Source of the DNA: Marinobacter salsuginis
GTDB taxonomy: Bacteria > Pseudomonadota > Gammaproteobacteria > Pseudomonadales > Oleiphilaceae
Direction of reading: 5' to 3'
DNA length: 64,000 bases
Assembly: GCF_009617755.1 (NCBI RefSeq)
Contig: NZ_BGZH01000001.1
Location: 2,108,001 to 2,172,000, forward strand
Position numbers and translations under genes: made by a program. Below are positions 38,302 through 47,408 of this stretch, in pieces. The notes under the pieces were generated by a model. That model had not been told where the DNA came from. It ran no database searches and was given only the letters and a program-made list of their open reading frames with translations. The number at the start of each line of letters is the position of its first letter. Position 1 is the stretch's first letter.

Positions 38302-38835
38302 TCAGGCCTGGCGGCTTTGACCCGTTAACGGCACCATGGCTTCATGGTCGCGGGCAATCCGTTCCCAGGTTTTGTGAAGGATCAGGGCGTCATTTGCCGC
38401 CCGGTGCACTGGCAGGCCAAGTTCGGTAATCACCTGCTGGCGAATCGCCGACCACTGGCGTACCTGTTGGGTATCCAACAGGGCTGAAATCGACTCCAGT
38501 TGAAATGCCGGAGTGATGCGGGCAGCCCTGAACAACCGGTGCAGCCAGAAGCTGTCGAACGTCCAGGCATCGCAAAAAACCTGCGCCGGCAACAGCTCAT
38601 TGAGCGCCCTGGCCACCTCACCGACGGCAATGCCGTCCGCTTCCAGAGTCTGGCGGGTAATCCCGTGAATCTGCTCAGCGCTTTCCGACCAGTCCTGCCA
38701 GAGGACATGGGGGCAGATCAGCCAGCTATGAAGGGTGCCGTCTGGCATGCAGATCCCCACCTCAATGGGGTAGCTCGCGATCAGATCAAGGCTGGATGCC
38801 TCGAAATCGATGAATGCCGGCTGGATAGTGGTCAT
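38302..38835 (-). CDS. 3'-5' exonuclease-like protein (RNase T/DEDDh fold)
   Basis: 177 aa. FIDFEASSLD carries the first DxE pair, an aspartate in FCDAWTFDSFWLHRLF fits the second motif and HRAANDALILH gives the HxAxxD third motif, so a DEDDh exonuclease fold is likely. Likely substrate is DNA or RNA 3' ends, not determined. ATG 38835 was chosen because the in-frame start at 38904 adds a non-family tail. Divergent from queC with 185 nt between. Confidence 0.75.
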   Translation of the reverse strand: MTTIQPAFIDFEASSLDLIASYPIEVGICMPDGTLHSWLICPHVLWQDWSESAEQIHGITRQTLEADGIAVGEVARALNELLPAQVFCDAWTFDSFWLHRLFRAARITPAFQLESISALLDTQQVRQWSAIRQQVITELGLPVHRAANDALILHKTWERIARDHEAMVPLTGQSRQA

Positions 38836-39020
38836 GGAGTCAGTGTAGCTGATGAGTTGTTTTTCGCTGAGTTTACCCGCCCCGCAACCGAGACGCGAAC
38901 CCAACCTGTGCCTGCACTGTTACAATATGTCCATTCATTGTAAAAGCCCGATGACAGCAACAGGCAACGGGCGCGACAGTAAACCAGCCCAAACCCAATC
39001 GCACCATACGGGGAGCCCGA

Positions 39021-39686
39021 ATGACAGACACCGTGGTTGTAATCTATTCCGGAGGCATGGACTCCTACACTCTGCTGCATCTGGCCAGGGAACGTGGGCA
39101 TCAGGTTCATGCGCTGTCGTTCAACTACGGGCAGCGTCACGTCCGGGAGCTGGAGTGCGCGCGTTCGGTGTGTGAGTCGCTGGGTATTCCCCACAAAGTG
39201 ATCGACATCCGCGCCATGAGTGAGGTGATGGCCGGTTCATCGCTGACCTCGGATCTCGATGTACCGGAAGGTCACTATGAGGAAGACAGCATGAAAGCGA
39301 CGGTGGTGCCGAATCGCAATATGATCCTCCTGTCGCTCGCAACCGGTTACGCCGTGACGGCGGGAGCCGGTGCTGTGTGGTACGGCGCTCACGGTGGCGA
39401 CCATGCCATCTACCCCGACTGTCGCCCGGAATTCGTCGAAAAAATGGACGCGGTCTGCCGGGTTGCCAACTACGAACCGGTGGCCATTGAGGCGCCCTTC
39501 ATGGCCATGGACAAGGGCCAGATTCTGTCCGAAGGTCTCCGTCTGGGCCTGGATTATTCCCAGACCTGGACCTGTTACAACGGCCGTGAACAGGCCTGTG
39601 GTCGTTGTGGGTCGTGCGTTGAGCGGCTGGAAGCGTTTGCCGCCAATGGTGTGGATGATCCTCTGGACTACGAGGACGCCAGCTGA
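39021..39686 (+). CDS. queC: 7-cyano-7-deazaguanine synthase QueC
   Basis: 221 aa. PP-loop motif SGGMDS at residues 10-15 (YSGGMDSYT), and a C-terminal zinc cluster [15 protein letters not shown]. QueC converts carboxy-deazaguanine to preQ0 with ATP and ammonia in queuosine synthesis. It overlaps queE by one base (TGATG), a tight operon. The other steps (queD, queF) are not in the window. High confidence. Confidence 0.96.
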   Translation: MTDTVVVIYSGGMDSYTLLHLARERGHQVHALSFNYGQRHVRELECARSVCESLGIPHKVIDIRAMSEVMAGSSLTSDLDVPEGHYEEDSMKATVVPNRNMILLSLATGYAVTAGAGAVWYGAHGGDHAIYPDCRPEFVEKMDAVCRVANYEPVAIEAPFMAMDKGQILSEGLRLGLDYSQTWTCYNGREQACGRCGSCVERLEAFAANGVDDPLDYEDAS

Positions 39687-40342
39687 TGTACCGGGTAAAG
39701 GAAGCCTTTTACACCCTTCAGGGCGAAGGTGCCCAGGCGGGCCGTGCTGCTGTGTTCTGCCGTTTCAGCAAGTGCAATCTCTGGACCGGACGCGAGAAAG
39801 ACCGTGCCGGTGCGGTCTGCAATTTCTGTGATACCGATTTTGTGGGAACGGATGGCCAGAATGGCGGCCGCTTTGAGACAGCGGAAGCCCTTGCCCGTCA
39901 CATACGGAATCTCTGGCCGGACGCACCCGGTAAGCCCTACGTGGTCTGCACCGGTGGCGAGCCCCTGCTGCAGCTGGATGCTCCCCTGATTGAGGCATTT
40001 CATCGGGAAGGGTTCGAGGTCGGAGTAGAGACCAATGGTACCCTGCCAGCCCCGGAAGGCATTGACTGGCTCTGCGTCAGCCCCAAGGCCGATGCCCCTG
40101 TGGTTATCGAGGCCTGTGACGAGCTGAAGCTGGTTTATCCGCAGCCCCTGGCGATGCCGGAGCGATTTCTAGGCATTCGCGCGAGCCATTATTTCCTGTC
40201 GCCGATGGCCTCACCTTCAATGCCGGAAACGGCGGTGGATGAGATCAAGCAAAGCAACACCCGCCGTGCTACCGATTACTGTCTTGCTCACCCCCAGTGG
40301 CGTCTCACCCTGCAGATGCACAAGATTATCGGGATCGACTGA
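39686..40342 (+). CDS. queE: 7-carboxy-7-deazaguanine synthase QueE
   Basis: 218 aa radical-SAM enzyme. The iron-sulfur cysteines sit in the extended form FCRFSKCNLWTGREKDR with a second part AVCNFCDTDF, characteristic of proteobacterial QueE, which forms the deazapurine ring of queuosine. VCTGGEPLLQLD is the second conserved block. The gene begins one base within the end of queC. High confidence. Confidence 0.95.
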   Translation: MYRVKEAFYTLQGEGAQAGRAAVFCRFSKCNLWTGREKDRAGAVCNFCDTDFVGTDGQNGGRFETAEALARHIRNLWPDAPGKPYVVCTGGEPLLQLDAPLIEAFHREGFEVGVETNGTLPAPEGIDWLCVSPKADAPVVIEACDELKLVYPQPLAMPERFLGIRASHYFLSPMASPSMPETAVDEIKQSNTRRATDYCLAHPQWRLTLQMHKIIGID

Positions 40343-41410
40343 TCACCCGGTGGCCAGTGACCGCTCCGCGGGCGTCGAGGCGGAGCGAGTGGGCGCGCTT
40401 CGGTAGTGGCTGGGGCTGGCCCCAGTCCAGCGCTTGAAGGCGCGGGTGAAGTTCGCCGCATCGGCGTAGCCCAGGGCATCTGCAATCTGGCTCAGATTCA
40501 TGCCGGTGCTGCGGAGCAGATCCTGTGCCCGCTCCAGCCGAACCTGGTCCACCAGCTGCTGGAAGCTGGCTTCTTCCTCCTGCAGCCGGCGTTTGAGCGT
40601 CCTTTCGGAGACGAACAAGGTGCCCGCAACCCTGGCCAGTTTCGGGGGGAAGGGGTGGCTGGTTTCGATCACCCGCCGAACCCGGCAGGCAAATCCGGCA
40701 TCTTCGGTCAGCTGCCGCAGGGCCTCCTCGCACTGGGCTTTGGATGAGGCGGCCAGTTGATCGTCGGTAAAGCGCACGGGCAGGTCCAGGCGCGCGGTGG
40801 GGATCACCAGGGCATTCTCAGTGGCACCAAACTCTACGGGTACCGGGATCTGTGGTCGGAACCGATGGAAATACGCCGGCTCCGCGCCCCGGCGCACAAT
40901 TCGCAACCCATCAACCACCGAGCCAGTCAGTTGTGCGCCCATGGAAACGCATCCGAACAGCATGGCGTCCATGATAAATCCGTGCAGGGGGCCGAGATCG
41001 ATGTCACAACTGACAATGTACCAGGCCAGTTTTCCGGTTTCCCGTTTGCAGACCTGAAGATGGGGTACCCGCAGTGTCAGGTACCGGGTCATCAGCTCCA
41101 TGGCGTCGCCAAGGGTCCGGCTGCTCATGACCGCCGTACCCAGGGCGCCGTGCAGTGGCAACTTCAGTTCCCGTGCCAGCATGATCCCGAGCCCCGGTTC
41201 GCCGCTTTCGATGATGGCCCGGGTAACAAATTCGCTGGCCTGGGTCTGACTGACCCGCAGATCGGTGGATTGCAGGCGGGCCGGGTCGAGTCCGACCCGA
41301 AGCAGAAGGTCCTGTTCATCAACGCCGATGGTATTCAGCAGTTCGGCCAAGAGATGCAGATAAATGGCCGGCATGCCCAGGTCCTGTGCCGTTGAAACGG
41401 AGGCTCGCAT
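40343..41410 (-). CDS. AraC-family transcription regulator (Arabinose_bd-type N-terminus)
   Basis: 355 aa. The N-terminal two-thirds resembles the Arabinose_bd/OruR-type sensor domain (LTRYLTLRVPHLQVCK region), and the C-terminal hundred residues are an AraC helix-turn-helix pair (FVSERTLKRRLQEEEASF then LSQIADALGYADAANFTRAFKRWTG, abridged). ATG 41410 is chosen with AGGAA upstream; 41464 would add a basic tail. It ends immediately after the queE stop codon (convergent). Regulated genes and ligand unknown; the hydrolase gene upstream is a candidate. Confidence 0.88.
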   Translation of the reverse strand: MRASVSTAQDLGMPAIYLHLLAELLNTIGVDEQDLLLRVGLDPARLQSTDLRVSQTQASEFVTRAIIESGEPGLGIMLARELKLPLHGALGTAVMSSRTLGDAMELMTRYLTLRVPHLQVCKRETGKLAWYIVSCDIDLGPLHGFIMDAMLFGCVSMGAQLTGSVVDGLRIVRRGAEPAYFHRFRPQIPVPVEFGATENALVIPTARLDLPVRFTDDQLAASSKAQCEEALRQLTEDAGFACRVRRVIETSHPFPPKLARVAGTLFVSERTLKRRLQEEEASFQQLVDQVRLERAQDLLRSTGMNLSQIADALGYADAANFTRAFKRWTGASPSHYRSAPTRSASTPAERSLATG

Positions 41411-41566
41411 GGGGGTTCCTCGTCTTATTCTGTTCTTGTTATGTCGCAGAGCGCGCAGTTTCAACGATTATGGCGGCTACCGGCCCGTTCCCCCATGACT
41501 CCACTGACGAAATAAATGGCCTGAAAGGCCAATCAATAGCTGACAGGCACACTTGGCCTGACCGGC

Positions 41567-42454
41567 TTACCGGCCATGGCGGTGGACGAATCGCTCAAGA
41601 GTCGCGGCGGATCGCGCGGGTGTCTCCAGCATGGGCAGGTGCCCCACGCCCCGGAATACGTGGATTTCCGCGTCTGGCGTGGCCGAGCCGAACCAGTCGA
41701 TGCAGCGGGTGGGGGTGATCACGTCCCGATCACCCCACTGAACCTGAAGTGGCGGTGTGTCGGGGCCCAGGTAGCGCGCTGGTGCCAATGCGTCTGCCAC
41801 CATGTCACTGAAGATGTGACGCAGCGCGTCGGTGCGGCCCAGCAGGTCCGGCCCCAGAAGGCCGGCCATGGCCAGCCCGGAGACCGTGGGCTTGCCGGTG
41901 CCGACGCTGTTGAACATGCGGTAGACGCCTTTCCAGTCCTTTGGAATCAGGATGCCGTCCCGGTCGGACCTTGGGGGGGCGTGAATGTCGACATCCTTAT
42001 GTTCCGGGATTCCAGCGCTGTTGAGCAGCGTTACCGAACGGGGCTTCGGATCCAGTGAGTGGGCGAGCACGGCGGCTATAGCGCCGCCCATGGAACTGCC
42101 GGCCAGATGAATATCGTTGGTGTTAAAGCCCGCAAGCCATTGTTCCAGTCGCCGTGCCTGGGTCTCATAGCGGTAACAGGCGTGGGGCCGGTAATCACTC
42201 TCCCCGAAGCCAGGCAGATCCGGTACCAACAGATGCCAGTGCCTGGGCAGCCGTTGCAGCCACAGGGCCCAGTTTTCTTTCATGGCGGCAAAGCCGTGAA
42301 TCAGCACGACGGTAGGGTTCCCCGAGCTGGGAGCGCCCCGCTCCAGGAAAACCATCTTGTGGCCATCCACAAGCGCTGTGCGGCGGCGAGCCTGAAGAAG
42401 AAAACGTTGTCCTGTGCGGGCAGCGGGCCAGAGGTTGGGGGCAGGGATTCTCAT
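41567..42454 (-). CDS. Alpha/beta-fold hydrolase
   Basis: 295 aa. Serine elbow GSSMGGA, aspartate in WGDRDVITP and histidine in GVGHLPMLETP, with oxyanion HGFAAMKENW, form a full catalytic set of the alpha/beta hydrolase fold. No signal peptide. It reads in the same direction as the AraC regulator 157 nt downstream, so they could be linked. Substrate unknown; lipase, esterase or haloalkane-type hydrolysis are all possible. Confidence 0.85.
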   Translation of the reverse strand: MRIPAPNLWPAARTGQRFLLQARRRTALVDGHKMVFLERGAPSSGNPTVVLIHGFAAMKENWALWLQRLPRHWHLLVPDLPGFGESDYRPHACYRYETQARRLEQWLAGFNTNDIHLAGSSMGGAIAAVLAHSLDPKPRSVTLLNSAGIPEHKDVDIHAPPRSDRDGILIPKDWKGVYRMFNSVGTGKPTVSGLAMAGLLGPDLLGRTDALRHIFSDMVADALAPARYLGPDTPPLQVQWGDRDVITPTRCIDWFGSATPDAEIHVFRGVGHLPMLETPARSAATLERFVHRHGR

Positions 42455-42589
42455 GGTTGTCAGCGATCACCGGTTTTGGGTCTTGTCGCCAGTCTACCGG
42501 TATCGGCCTCCCGAGCCTTGGCCTATACGCCCGCGCGCTCCGGCGCAAGGGCAACCAACGGACGGGCCGCAACGACCAGGGTTCGGGGC

Positions 42590-44350
42590 TCAGAGCTCCA
42601 GGTCGACAATCACCGGGTTGTGGTCGCTTGACCGCCAGGGCCCTTGACCGTCAACCACGTAGTCGCTCTGGTAACCGAAAACTCTGGGCTCATCGGCATT
42701 GACCAGCCAGATGCGCGCGCCCACAATCCGTGGTTTCAGTGTCTCGGAGGCCAGGGCGTAATCCAGCGACCCTTTCTCGCCACGGTATCGGTAGGTGTAC
42801 TGGCGACAGCTGGTTTCGGTGCAGGGATGAAAGTGGTGCACCATGCTGACAAAACCCGCCCTTGCCAGCATCGTAATGGGATGTTCCCGGGCATAGCTGT
42901 TCAGGTCACCGATAATCAGGGTGCCGGCGGAATTGGGGCCTTCTTTACCAATGCCGGGCCATTCAGCCAGCGCTTGTGCTTCGTCCGTTCGCCGGCTGGC
43001 GTAACAGCCCTGGCCATCCGCCTGATCCCGATTATCCCCCCTGGCACCCCGACAGGATTTTGATTTCAGGTGAGGCACGATCACCTGGACCGTTGTCTCA
43101 CCATCGACACGACTGAAATCCTGGGCCAGCGGAGGTCGACCGGCGGAGGCGAAAGGCCCACCGGCAAGCCTTTCGGGTTCACCTAGCATGCGCACCCGGT
43201 CGCCGCGATAGAGCAGGCCCGTCCGGATTTCGTCGTCGCCGTCCTGGCCCGGCGTGCTGACAAACCGCCAGGGGCTGCCCAGGGCATCGGCCAGGCTGGC
43301 GACGGAGCTGTGCGGACCGTAGCCGTCGTTCTCGAGTTCCGTGACCGCAAGAATGTCCGGGTCCGGTGCCAGTAGCGTTTGCACTAGCCGCTGTTGCTGG
43401 CGCTGAAACTCTGCCCATGTCTTGGCACCCCGGGTTGTTGGAAACTCGCCGCCGCGACCATCGCCGTTGAAAAAGTTGCCGAGATTCAGCGCCATGATCC
43501 GCACGGAATCACCGGGCGGCGACTCCGGCGCAGGTTCTCTCTCGTTGGTATCCAGAAAGACAGGTTCCCGGGCGGGCTGGATTCTCCAGGCATCGAAACG
43601 GAAGTCCAGCACCCCGGTGAGCCCCGTAATCTGGTCGCCAGCGCGCACGGATCCTGAGGACAAACCTTCGGGCGGCCAGGGTATGGGCCTCGGATTTCTG
43701 ATGGACCGATTGTCGTCCAGCAGTACGCGGTTCTGACGGTTGCGGAGGGATGCCCTGTGGGCGCTCTCGCCCGGCGTAAGGTACTCGGTGGGCTGGATCT
43801 GATCGGCGCCGGCCAGCGCCAGCTCGCCGTAGCGGTCGAGGTTGTAGTTGTCGACCACCGTCAGGGGCTGGCGGAAGGTCACCCTCATATTCTCCAGGTG
43901 TTCCGGATCCACCGTCCACGGCAGCGTCACCGGCATGGCGGCCGGCAGCGCTTCCTGTCCGCACATATCAATGGTCCGGACCGCTACCAGTTCAGTCAGT
44001 CCGTGGTATTCCTTCACCTTGCCGGTAACCCGCAGCCGCATGCCGGTTTTGCCGACCTTGCGGTCGGTATAGACAAACAGGGCCTCGGACGTGGTGGGAT
44101 CATTGTCGGTCTGGTGGTCGGCCTGCTGAAGATAGAAGCCGCCAAACCCGCCTTCTGATCGGGAATCCTGGGTCAGGATACCCTCCACCGTGACCGTCTT
44201 GCCTGTCAGAAGTGAGGCCGGGCCGGTCCCTTGTACTTCGGAAATTGGTGTTGCGGGTTTGCCACAGGCTGATTCCGCCGTTGCCGCCATGGGCAGGAAC
44301 GGCAGAATCAGGAAGCAGATATAGGAATAGCGTCGAATTTTAGAATTCAC
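42590..44350 (-). CDS. Secreted endonuclease/exonuclease/phosphatase-family nuclease (ExeM/NucH-like)
   Basis: 586 aa. A signal peptide (about residues 1-26, ending at AATAE) precedes an OB-fold domain (about 35-150, with GKTVTVEGILTQDS and FGGFYLQQAD) and an endonuclease/exonuclease/phosphatase catalytic domain with RIMALNLGNFFN, VTELENDGYG and the DHNPV end. These match ExeM/NucH extracellular DNases used to take up phosphate or nucleotides from DNA. Downstream gene in the same direction as the WYL regulator, 9 nt from its stop. Substrate and export route inferred. Confidence 0.88.
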   Translation of the reverse strand: MNSKIRRYSYICFLILPFLPMAATAESACGKPATPISEVQGTGPASLLTGKTVTVEGILTQDSRSEGGFGGFYLQQADHQTDNDPTTSEALFVYTDRKVGKTGMRLRVTGKVKEYHGLTELVAVRTIDMCGQEALPAAMPVTLPWTVDPEHLENMRVTFRQPLTVVDNYNLDRYGELALAGADQIQPTEYLTPGESAHRASLRNRQNRVLLDDNRSIRNPRPIPWPPEGLSSGSVRAGDQITGLTGVLDFRFDAWRIQPAREPVFLDTNEREPAPESPPGDSVRIMALNLGNFFNGDGRGGEFPTTRGAKTWAEFQRQQQRLVQTLLAPDPDILAVTELENDGYGPHSSVASLADALGSPWRFVSTPGQDGDDEIRTGLLYRGDRVRMLGEPERLAGGPFASAGRPPLAQDFSRVDGETTVQVIVPHLKSKSCRGARGDNRDQADGQGCYASRRTDEAQALAEWPGIGKEGPNSAGTLIIGDLNSYAREHPITMLARAGFVSMVHHFHPCTETSCRQYTYRYRGEKGSLDYALASETLKPRIVGARIWLVNADEPRVFGYQSDYVVDGQGPWRSSDHNPVIVDLEL

Positions 44351-44359
44351 ACCGGCAGT

Positions 44360-45301
44360 TTAGCTGAGACCGGCAACGGCCTTCAGAGCCTGTTCACGTT
44401 TGCTGCCAAAGCCCAGCTGGTCCGGATTGGCCAGTTCAAGCTGCTGAACCAACGGATCCGGATGCTCGTTGTCGAAGGTGATTCCGAGACGGGACAACAC
44501 ATAGGGAGCCAGTGCGGCGCGGGTGGCAACCTCCAGACGACCATGTTCCATGCCATAGTCCCGGGCGATGATCTGTTGCTGGGCTTCGGTCAGGCGTCTG
44601 TCCGGCGTAACGACCAGGGTAACCTCACGGTTCCAGTGCTCGTCCTGCTCCCGGCTGTGCCTGGCCCGCTGCCGCAATGCCTCGGGCGAGGTACGGAAAC
44701 GGCTCAGGGCGAAGTCCCGGAACTCCCGATTGGAGTCGCACCAGGCACGCAAGTGCCAGCTATTGCCGGCACAAACCAGTGTGTGGGGCTCCAGAATGCT
44801 TTCCACCGCTTCAGGTCGACTCAGGGAGGCGTAGCTGGCGCGCAACTGTCTGCCCTGACGTGTGGCGGTCACCACGGCACGCATGGTTTCCGGTGCAATC
44901 ACCCGGTTCGGGCCCTGAACCACGGTGCTGTCCGGCAGGTCTATATTCAGTGATTCAAAGGTATTGCTCAGGTTCTGCTGGCGGGCCAGCAGGTCCAGAT
45001 ACTCGTTTACCACGCCACGGGTAACCACCGGACGAAATTTCTCGGCCGGCACGTAGCCTTTCAGATGGCGGTCATAAACCAGATTACCCGGCGCCAGTTC
45101 GCGCAGATAGGTGTTGATGTCCTTGGACGCCTGCTGGCGACCGATGCCGAAACTGTGGCAGATGTGGTTGGTGGTCAGGCGACCTTCCCACAGGGCGATG
45201 GTTTCGATCAGTCGGTAGCGAAGCAGCAGATCCCAGCGTATGGGCCAGTCCGTTTTTTTCATAACCAGGCGCTCACGGTCCAATGAATAGCTCGCTTTCA
45301 T
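44360..45301 (-). CDS. WYL-domain transcriptional regulator (BrxR/CapW-like layout)
   Basis: 313 aa. An N-terminal winged helix (about 15-75; FGIGRQQASKDINTYLRE), a middle WYL-type domain (about 125-220; HTLVCAGNSWHLRAWCDSN, FALSRFRT) and a C-terminal WCX-like tail. This order is that of BrxR/CapW repressors that often control phage-defence genes. No defence gene is visible here; the gene lies next to the nuclease (9 nt). Start 45301 has a GGAGC upstream. Ligand and targets unknown. Confidence 0.85.
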   Translation of the reverse strand: MKASYSLDRERLVMKKTDWPIRWDLLLRYRLIETIALWEGRLTTNHICHSFGIGRQQASKDINTYLRELAPGNLVYDRHLKGYVPAEKFRPVVTRGVVNEYLDLLARQQNLSNTFESLNIDLPDSTVVQGPNRVIAPETMRAVVTATRQGRQLRASYASLSRPEAVESILEPHTLVCAGNSWHLRAWCDSNREFRDFALSRFRTSPEALRQRARHSREQDEHWNREVTLVVTPDRRLTEAQQQIIARDYGMEHGRLEVATRAALAPYVLSRLGITFDNEHPDPLVQQLELANPDQLGFGSKREQALKAVAGLS

Positions 45302-45533
45302 GTTACCTGCTCCGGCCCTTAGGGTCTGTTACGGCACATTAATGTAAAACCCTGTTAAACCGCTCTGCGGCGGCCTTTGCAGGTTTTTGTGACGCGGTTA
45401 ACAGGTTTCGGGAAGTGCCTAGTGGTTTCGTTTTCCGCTCCTGATCTAATACGCGGCCGGCAGAGTCCGGTGCTTGCTGCTATTTTGTCTTTCATCGAAA
45501 CGAAAATACCCTGTTACGCCCGGAGCTGCTGTA

Positions 45534-46817
45534 ATGACCCGAATGGTCACCTCCCTTTCTGCCCTGATTCTGAGCATCATTCTGCTTGTCAGCGGTAATG
45601 CTTTCCTGATGACGCTCCTGGGTATACGTCTGAGTATAGAAGCGATATCACCGGACATAATCGGCTGGATTCTGGTCTGCTATTCCATCGGGTTTGTGCT
45701 GGGAACGCTGTATGTCCACAGGATTATAGGCCGGGTTGGTCATATCCGTGCCTTTGCCGTGTTCGCTGCGGGGGCAGCCATTACCTCACTGCTCTACCCA
45801 ATGGCCGTATCCGAGATTTTCTGGGCAGTGTTGCGGGTGCTGTCCGGGTTCAGTATTGCCGGTGTGCTGGTGGTGATTGAAAGCTGGTTCTCAAGCCGGG
45901 CTACCAATGCCAATCGCGGTGCGTTGTTCGCGGTTTACCAGATTGTTTTTTATCTGTCCGCGGCCGGCGGACAGCTTATCGTGAACGTTGGCGACCCGGC
46001 CAACTTCATGCCGTTCTCGATTGCCGCGATCCTGCTGGCAATGGCCCTGATGCCGCTTGCACTAACCAAAATGGAGGCGCCTGTTATTGAGCAGGTCCAG
46101 CGTATCTCTATCTTCACTCTGGCCAGAGAATCCTTCAGCGGTGTGGCCGGGGCTCTCATTTGTGGCGTGATGATTGGCGGCTTCTATGCGCTGGGGCCTG
46201 TGTACGCAACCCTGGTGGGGCTGGACGTTGCCCGGACCTCCACGTTCATGGCCAGCGCCATTGTTGCCGCAATGATTCTTGCCTGGCCCCTGGGCCGGCT
46301 CTGCGACCGTTTTGACCGGCGCCGGGTAATGTTCTGGATTGCTCTGGTGGCGGCCTCCGCCGCAGGCGGTGTTGGCGTCCTTGGGGCTGGCAATGCGTGG
46401 CTGTTGACCCTTCTGGTTGGACTGTTTACCGGCCTGTCCGCGGCCCTCTACCCGGTTGCGGTCGCCATTACCAATGACCGTATGGAAAGTTCCCGCATCG
46501 TGGCTGCCAGCGCGACGCTGCTGCTCAGTTACGGGGTGGGCAGCGTCATCGGGCCTGTGGTCATGGCTGAACTGATCAACCTGCTCGGGCCCAAAGGCCT
46601 GTTCTTTGGCAATGCGGGCTTTCTGGTGCTGCTGGCGCTGATCACCAGCTATCGGATCAGTCACACCGAGGATGTCGCGGTTGCAGATCAGGAGCATTTC
46701 GTGCCGGCCATGCCCGAAGCGTCGCCGGTTCTCGCCGAGATCGATCCGCGAAATACCGAGTTCCACGAGTCTCCGGAAGTCGAGGAGATGCACGAAGAGC
46801 AGCGTCAGGCGAGCTGA
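45534..46817 (+). CDS. MFS transporter, YcaD-like
   Basis: 427 aa, about twelve hydrophobic segments with the YcaD-like pattern (GWILVCYSIGFVLGTLYVHRIIGRVGH, abridged: IGFVLGTLYVHRIIGRVGH) and an acidic C-terminal tail. CGGAG at 45521-45525 precedes ATG 45534; the in-frame start at 45474 is not family-like. Divergent from the WYL gene (232 nt). Substrate unknown. Confidence 0.82.
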   Translation: MTRMVTSLSALILSIILLVSGNAFLMTLLGIRLSIEAISPDIIGWILVCYSIGFVLGTLYVHRIIGRVGHIRAFAVFAAGAAITSLLYPMAVSEIFWAVLRVLSGFSIAGVLVVIESWFSSRATNANRGALFAVYQIVFYLSAAGGQLIVNVGDPANFMPFSIAAILLAMALMPLALTKMEAPVIEQVQRISIFTLARESFSGVAGALICGVMIGGFYALGPVYATLVGLDVARTSTFMASAIVAAMILAWPLGRLCDRFDRRRVMFWIALVAASAAGGVGVLGAGNAWLLTLLVGLFTGLSAALYPVAVAITNDRMESSRIVAASATLLLSYGVGSVIGPVVMAELINLLGPKGLFFGNAGFLVLLALITSYRISHTEDVAVADQEHFVPAMPEASPVLAEIDPRNTEFHESPEVEEMHEEQRQAS

Positions 46818-46979
46818 CGCTGCTTTCGGTTTTCCCCAATTTTGTTTTTACTTCCGTATCTGTTTTCATCACAATGGTTAGCATACTATTGGTGACTTTC
46901 CGATAATGTGATGAATTGGCCGAGTGCGCGGCAGCGCCCGGCCCGGGCCAGGCCCTTTTTTGAGATGGAGTGACGATAA

Positions 46980-47405
46980 ATGAGAGACCAGTTTCCTTTT
47001 GCAGTAGCGCGGGTTACCCGACGCTGGAGAAAAATGCTCGATGAGCGCCTGAAGGATCTGGGCGTCACCCAGGCGCGGTGGAGCACCATGGTGTACCTGG
47101 AAAAAGGCGGCGAAGGCCTTACCCAGCGTGAACTGGCCAGCCTCATGGCGATCGAGAATCCGACCCTGGTTCGTCTGCTTGATAGCCTGGAGCAACAAGG
47201 TTTGATCGAGCGTCGGCCGTGCCCCCACGATCGCCGGGCTCGGCGCCTGCATCTGACCACTGCCGGTCGGGCGTTCATGGACGACCTTTCCGAGCGAGCC
47301 GAGGTGCTGCGCGAGGAGATGCTTGAGGGCATCAGCGACAAAGAGATCGAGTGCACCGTGAAGGTCTTCCACAAGATCCTGGAAAACGCCGAAAAGCAGA
47401 AGTAA
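46980..47405 (+). CDS. MarR-family transcriptional repressor
   Basis: 141 aa with a MarR winged helix (QRELASLMAIENPTLVRLLDSLE and DRRARRLHLTTAG). GGAG lies 9 nt before ATG 46980. It begins an operon with the downstream efflux pump 3 nt later, the standard repressor-pump arrangement, so it probably represses itself and the pump until a toxic compound binds. Confidence 0.9.
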   Translation: MRDQFPFAVARVTRRWRKMLDERLKDLGVTQARWSTMVYLEKGGEGLTQRELASLMAIENPTLVRLLDSLEQQGLIERRPCPHDRRARRLHLTTAGRAFMDDLSERAEVLREEMLEGISDKEIECTVKVFHKILENAEKQK

Positions 47406-47408
47406 TCC

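Noticed and set aside
44360..45301. A phage-defence island around the WYL regulator
   Set aside because: Neighbouring genes are a secreted nuclease and transporters; no restriction, BREX, CBASS or Abi gene was seen.
46930..46966. A terminator before the MarR gene
   Set aside because: GGGCCAGGCCC with six T looks suggestive, but the stem would have a one-base loop; the palindromic GGCCCGGGCC does not give a proper hairpin either.
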